Below are positions 60,785 through 64,000 of a stretch of DNA of 64,000 nt, in pieces. The notes beneath the pieces are model-generated. The model was not told the DNA's origin. It did not search any database and worked only from the letters and a program-made list of their open reading frames with translations. How positions within the stretch are numbered: position 1 is the first letter of the stretch; each line of letters starts with the position of its first letter. Made by a program: the position numbers and the translations under genes. Origin of the DNA: Vanilla planifolia (Eukaryota; Streptophyta; Magnoliopsida; Asparagales; Orchidaceae); the NCBI GenBank assembly GCA_023846275.1, contig CM043865.1:34486412-34550411 (forward strand), read 5' to 3'.

Positions 60785-62760
60785 ACTACAATATACTATT
60801 ACAAAAAAGGTGTACCATTTCAATAGCTTTTATTTTCTAGATATTAATCTAAAATTAGAATTACTCTTTTTTATTAAATATTCTTTATAGAACTTATCTT
60901 AGATTCTCTATTTTATATGTATAAATTTAGATGTAACAAAAAATGTTTTATAAAATCTTATACTTTAGGCATAAAGTATTTCCTCTTACTCAACTTAATA
61001 ATCAACATTAGAAATTTGGGACATCAATTTTTAAACAGTTCTAAAGTATCAGACATACCACTAACCTTAATTAGTATATAATATTTTTTCAAAATTTTTA
61101 ATAATCTATTAATCATCTTTAGTATTATAGGCTCTAAATTAGACCATAATAGAAGTCTAAATCTATCTTATATCAACTTTGATATTAGAAAAAATGATTT
61201 TCTATTAAAAAAATTCTTTTATTTAATACATTCAACTTTGGTATTAGAGAGTATAGTTCTTTAATCTATTTTAACTATGGTATACATGACCATTGTTTTT
61301 TTACTAAAACAAAAATATATATATATTTTTACTTAATGTATATGCTAAAAAATTTTTGATTAGTTTTGGACAAATATTATCTTAGAAAATGGTACCAAAA
61401 TAGTGATGTGACTTCTCATTATCTTTCTTAAAAATTATCTAGTTCTATTTATAAGGTGACTAGCATAAGTGGTAGTCTATAGTTGTGATTGTTTTGCTTT
61501 CATAATTTTTTTATATAAAAAGGAAGATATCACAAATTTTTTTTGATATCCTATTGTGTGACAAACATTTAAATGACCACAAGATCGGGTCAGTCATATC
61601 AAATAACAAATCAAAGTTAAGAATCAATTTAAAACCAAAGATAAAATTTAAACCAAAACCTTATACTAGTACACCCTAATCAATGGCCCAATTCACCTAG
61701 ATGGTTGGATAAATCATATTAAACTAACAGCGTGAATGAAACGCCAACACCTATGAAACTATAAAATATTATCGCTAAAAAGGTGCACTATTTCAATAGC
61801 TTTTATTTTATAGATAGTAATTTTATGTCAGAATTACTCATTTTTTTAAGTATTTCATATAAAGTTTATCTTAAATTCGTAAATTTAATGTGTAAAATTG
61901 AATGTGACAAAAAATTTTTTGTAGAATCTTATGCTTAATATATCAGGTGTTATCACTTACTCAACTTAATAATCGATCTATATCTTTGTGATGTTAATTT
62001 CAAAATAGTTCTAAAGTGCAACACATGTTACCTAACCTTAATTAGAACATCATATCTTTTTATTTTTTTAATAATCTATTAAGTATCTCTAGTATTTTAT
62101 ACTCTAAATTAGACTATAGTAAATGTCTAAATTTACTTTGTATTATTTTTGGTATCAGAGAGTATAGTTTTCAACTAACAAATTTTATTTATTTAGCATA
62201 TTCAACTTTGGTATTAAAGAACATATTTTTTTACTCTATAGTAATTATGATATTAGAGAAAATTATTTTTACTAAAAAAAGAAAAAATATATTTTTTCTT
62301 AATGTATCTATTAAAGAACTCTTAATTAGTTTTGGATAAAGTTTATCTTAAAAGTTGGTGCAAAAGTAATGATATAAATCCCCACCATCTTTTTTAAAAA
62401 CTATCTAGTTATGTTTATGAGATAGTCTAGCATAACTAGAACTTGATCACTTACCTTTTTCCTGGAAGTACATGCAACCACAGCTTTTGTGATCTATAGT
62501 TGCGATTGCTTTGCTTTCATAAATGTTTATATAAAAAGAAGATACCCCAAATTATTATTTTTTTTATGTCCCCTTATATGACAAACTTTTAAATGATCAT
62601 AAGATTTGGTAAGTTTTAATAAATAGCAATTCAAAGTCATGAATTAGTTCAAACAAAAATTAAAATTTAAACCAAGTTTCTATGTTAAAAATATCTCATT
62701 CAATGACTCAATTCACCCAGATGATTGGACAAATCCTCCTAAATTAATAGCACGAACCAA
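60785..62760. repeat. ~1-kb direct tandem duplication of a retroelement leader
   Basis: Copy 1 is about 60785-61735 and copy 2 about 61755-62760. Shared blocks in order: TTTCAATAGCTTTTATTTT, TACTCAACTTAATAATC, ACCTTAATTAG, TTTAATAATCTATTAA, CTCTAAATTAGAC, TTGGTATTAGAGAGTATAG/TTGGTATCAGAGAGTATAG, GATTGTTTTGCTTTCATAA/GATTGCTTTGCTTTCATAA and AACAAATCAAAGT/GCAATTCAAAGT. The TGGTATCAGAGAG text resembles a copia primer-binding site. A minus-strand relative lies at 29690-30250. Confidence 0.75.
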
Positions 62761-62765
62761 ATCTT

Positions 62766-62936
62766 AGAAGAGAAATAGATAATAAGAGAAAAAATATCAC
62801 ACCTAATAATTTAGAAGAAGAAAATCTTATGATACATAAGAATCATAGAAGACATGATGATTCTTTTAATGAATCAAACCAAGATATTCATAGGAGAAAT
62901 CGTGGTTATAGAAAAAGAAAAGAATCTTCATATTAG
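62766..62936 (+). pseudogene. charged open-frame remnant, possibly retroelement gag start
   Basis: About 56 codons are open without an initiating Met and encode a very basic/acidic, Asn-rich peptide (RREIDNKRKNITPNNLEEE, then HRRNRGYRKRKESSY and a stop). It follows the leader repeats with primer-binding-site-like text, where a gag ORF would start. No domain is identifiable. Confidence 0.3.
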
Positions 62937-64000
62937 TCAGACCAAAATGATGATTTATGTATGTCTAATGAGAAAGACAGACCTAAGAAACGTCAAGATA
63001 TGACTGTCAATAGTTGCTGACGGCTGGTAGCTGACAGGCAACCAAGCCATACTGGGTGACAAGGGAACAACAAACGATCTAGTGATGGTGGCTAACCAGT
63101 GATGTTGGGTGACTAAGCAGCAACGATCGAGAGTAGTAGATGATCAGGTGATGGCCAACAACTAACGATAGTGGGCGAAGCATGCACAAGAAGTGACATC
63201 GATGATGCAAATGATATTATGAAATATGCTTGGATGAATAGAGCAAAAATATTGGAGAGAATCATAAGAAAAAATAGAGCACTGTAATTGAAAGAAGATT
63301 CAGCTTGGGAATAGCTCTGAGTTTGAATAAGACTGGTGCATTATCAGTGGATATGTGTTTGTGAGCTAACATAAGATACTGTTGTGTCAGTTAGTGTGGA
63401 TTGATATAGGTTTGGGGGTCACCATGGTCATCACAGGTTCACATGTCAATGTGGTTTGAGCGAAAAAAGAGAGCCATGTGGGTTGATGTATGTTATGAGG
63501 ATGGAGTGGTAGTGGTAACAAAATAGCCCAAAAGCTTAACTTCAAATCATTTTGATCACTAATAGAATTATAAGATTGTTGTATGGATTGCTTGGATTAG
63601 ATTTTTTCTTAAAAATATCAAAAAAGCTACAAACTAATCTATAAATGACTCAAGATAGAGCATATATACAAATAATTTGATGAGTTGAAGAAAAAAAAAC
63701 TAAGATGTGCTACAACAATAAACAAGGATTGGTTGTAATCGTCTCTTATGAATAGGATTTGTATTCCTACAAGTACAACCTCTGAGTGATGTGCTGGACA
63801 TTATTACGTTAAGTATTTTTTCATATTCCAAATATTATATACTATTGATATATATTTTGCCCATTAAATGTCGGATTTAGATATATTATAAATACACATA
63901 TAATTATTGCAATACTAAATGAATGATTCGTGATGCCATGTTCATACTCATACTCATGCCTGTGCCTTCATTTAAAGGAATCTCTCCATTACCTACATTA
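62937..64000. other. unassigned terminal region
   Basis: From 62990 to 63200 the sequence is GC-richer and made of imperfect TGACnGGnnACnAG-like motifs resembling the minisatellite-like block at 32955-33060. The stretch 63330-63490 is GTGGGTTGATGT-rich, like 34200-34370. After 63500 it is plain AT-rich DNA. No gene is supported. Confidence 0.4.

Noticed and set aside
1-64000. tRNA, rRNA, CRISPR array or bacterial-type operon
   Set aside because: No tRNA T-arm consensus in a credible cloverleaf, no rRNA-like sequence and no regular short direct repeats with unique spacers were seen.

Overview
This window is nuclear DNA from a flowering plant. It has spliced genes with GT-AG introns, families typical of land plants (SEC6, a DYW-type PPR protein, a pectin methylesterase, an HD-Zip I factor) and a very AT-rich background full of decayed LTR and LINE retroelements. 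The intron-poor genes are strongly GC-rich towards their 5' ends, which hints at a monocot, but the species cannot be named from the sequence.

All four genes that can be supported lie on the minus strand. (1) About 3.8-26.2 kb: SEC6, an exocyst subunit. Seventeen exons (527 codons) are present and the last ~225 codons lie beyond the left edge. Its introns are swollen by repeats: a Ty1/copia relic and a LINE fragment in intron 1, a LINE (RTE-like) relic in intron 17, and several tandem duplications. One intron has a GC donor. (2) 37.8-39.6 kb: an intronless PPR protein of the E/DYW class with an intact deaminase-like zinc motif. (3) 43.7-45.5 kb: a two-exon type I pectin methylesterase with an N-terminal inhibitor-like pro-region. 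(4) 55.6-56.5 kb: a three-exon HD-Zip I transcription factor with two very short introns.

Between genes: 26.2-37.8 kb holds two minus-strand copia RT relics, a SIRE/Maximus-like LTR with a 22-bp perfect palindrome on its TATA box, degenerate minisatellites, a possible captured exon and a diverged direct-repeat pair. 39.6-43.7 kb is AT-rich with microsatellites. 45.5-55.5 kb holds one copy of a 1.2-kb dispersed repeat and a second, better preserved SIRE-like LTR. 57-64 kb holds the second copy of the 1.2-kb repeat, here flanked by direct repeats like a small non-coding LTR element, and a ~1-kb tandem duplication of a retroelement leader.

The genes do not form a functional cluster: exocyst secretion, organelle RNA processing, cell-wall pectin modification and transcription are independent roles. 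I found no convincing undescribed multi-gene system. The most useful leads are the HD-Zip in-frame 69-nt intron that would interrupt the leucine zipper, the SEC6 GC-AG intron, the LTR palindrome and the LTR-flanked non-coding repeat. All coordinates for repeats and relics are by-eye estimates.
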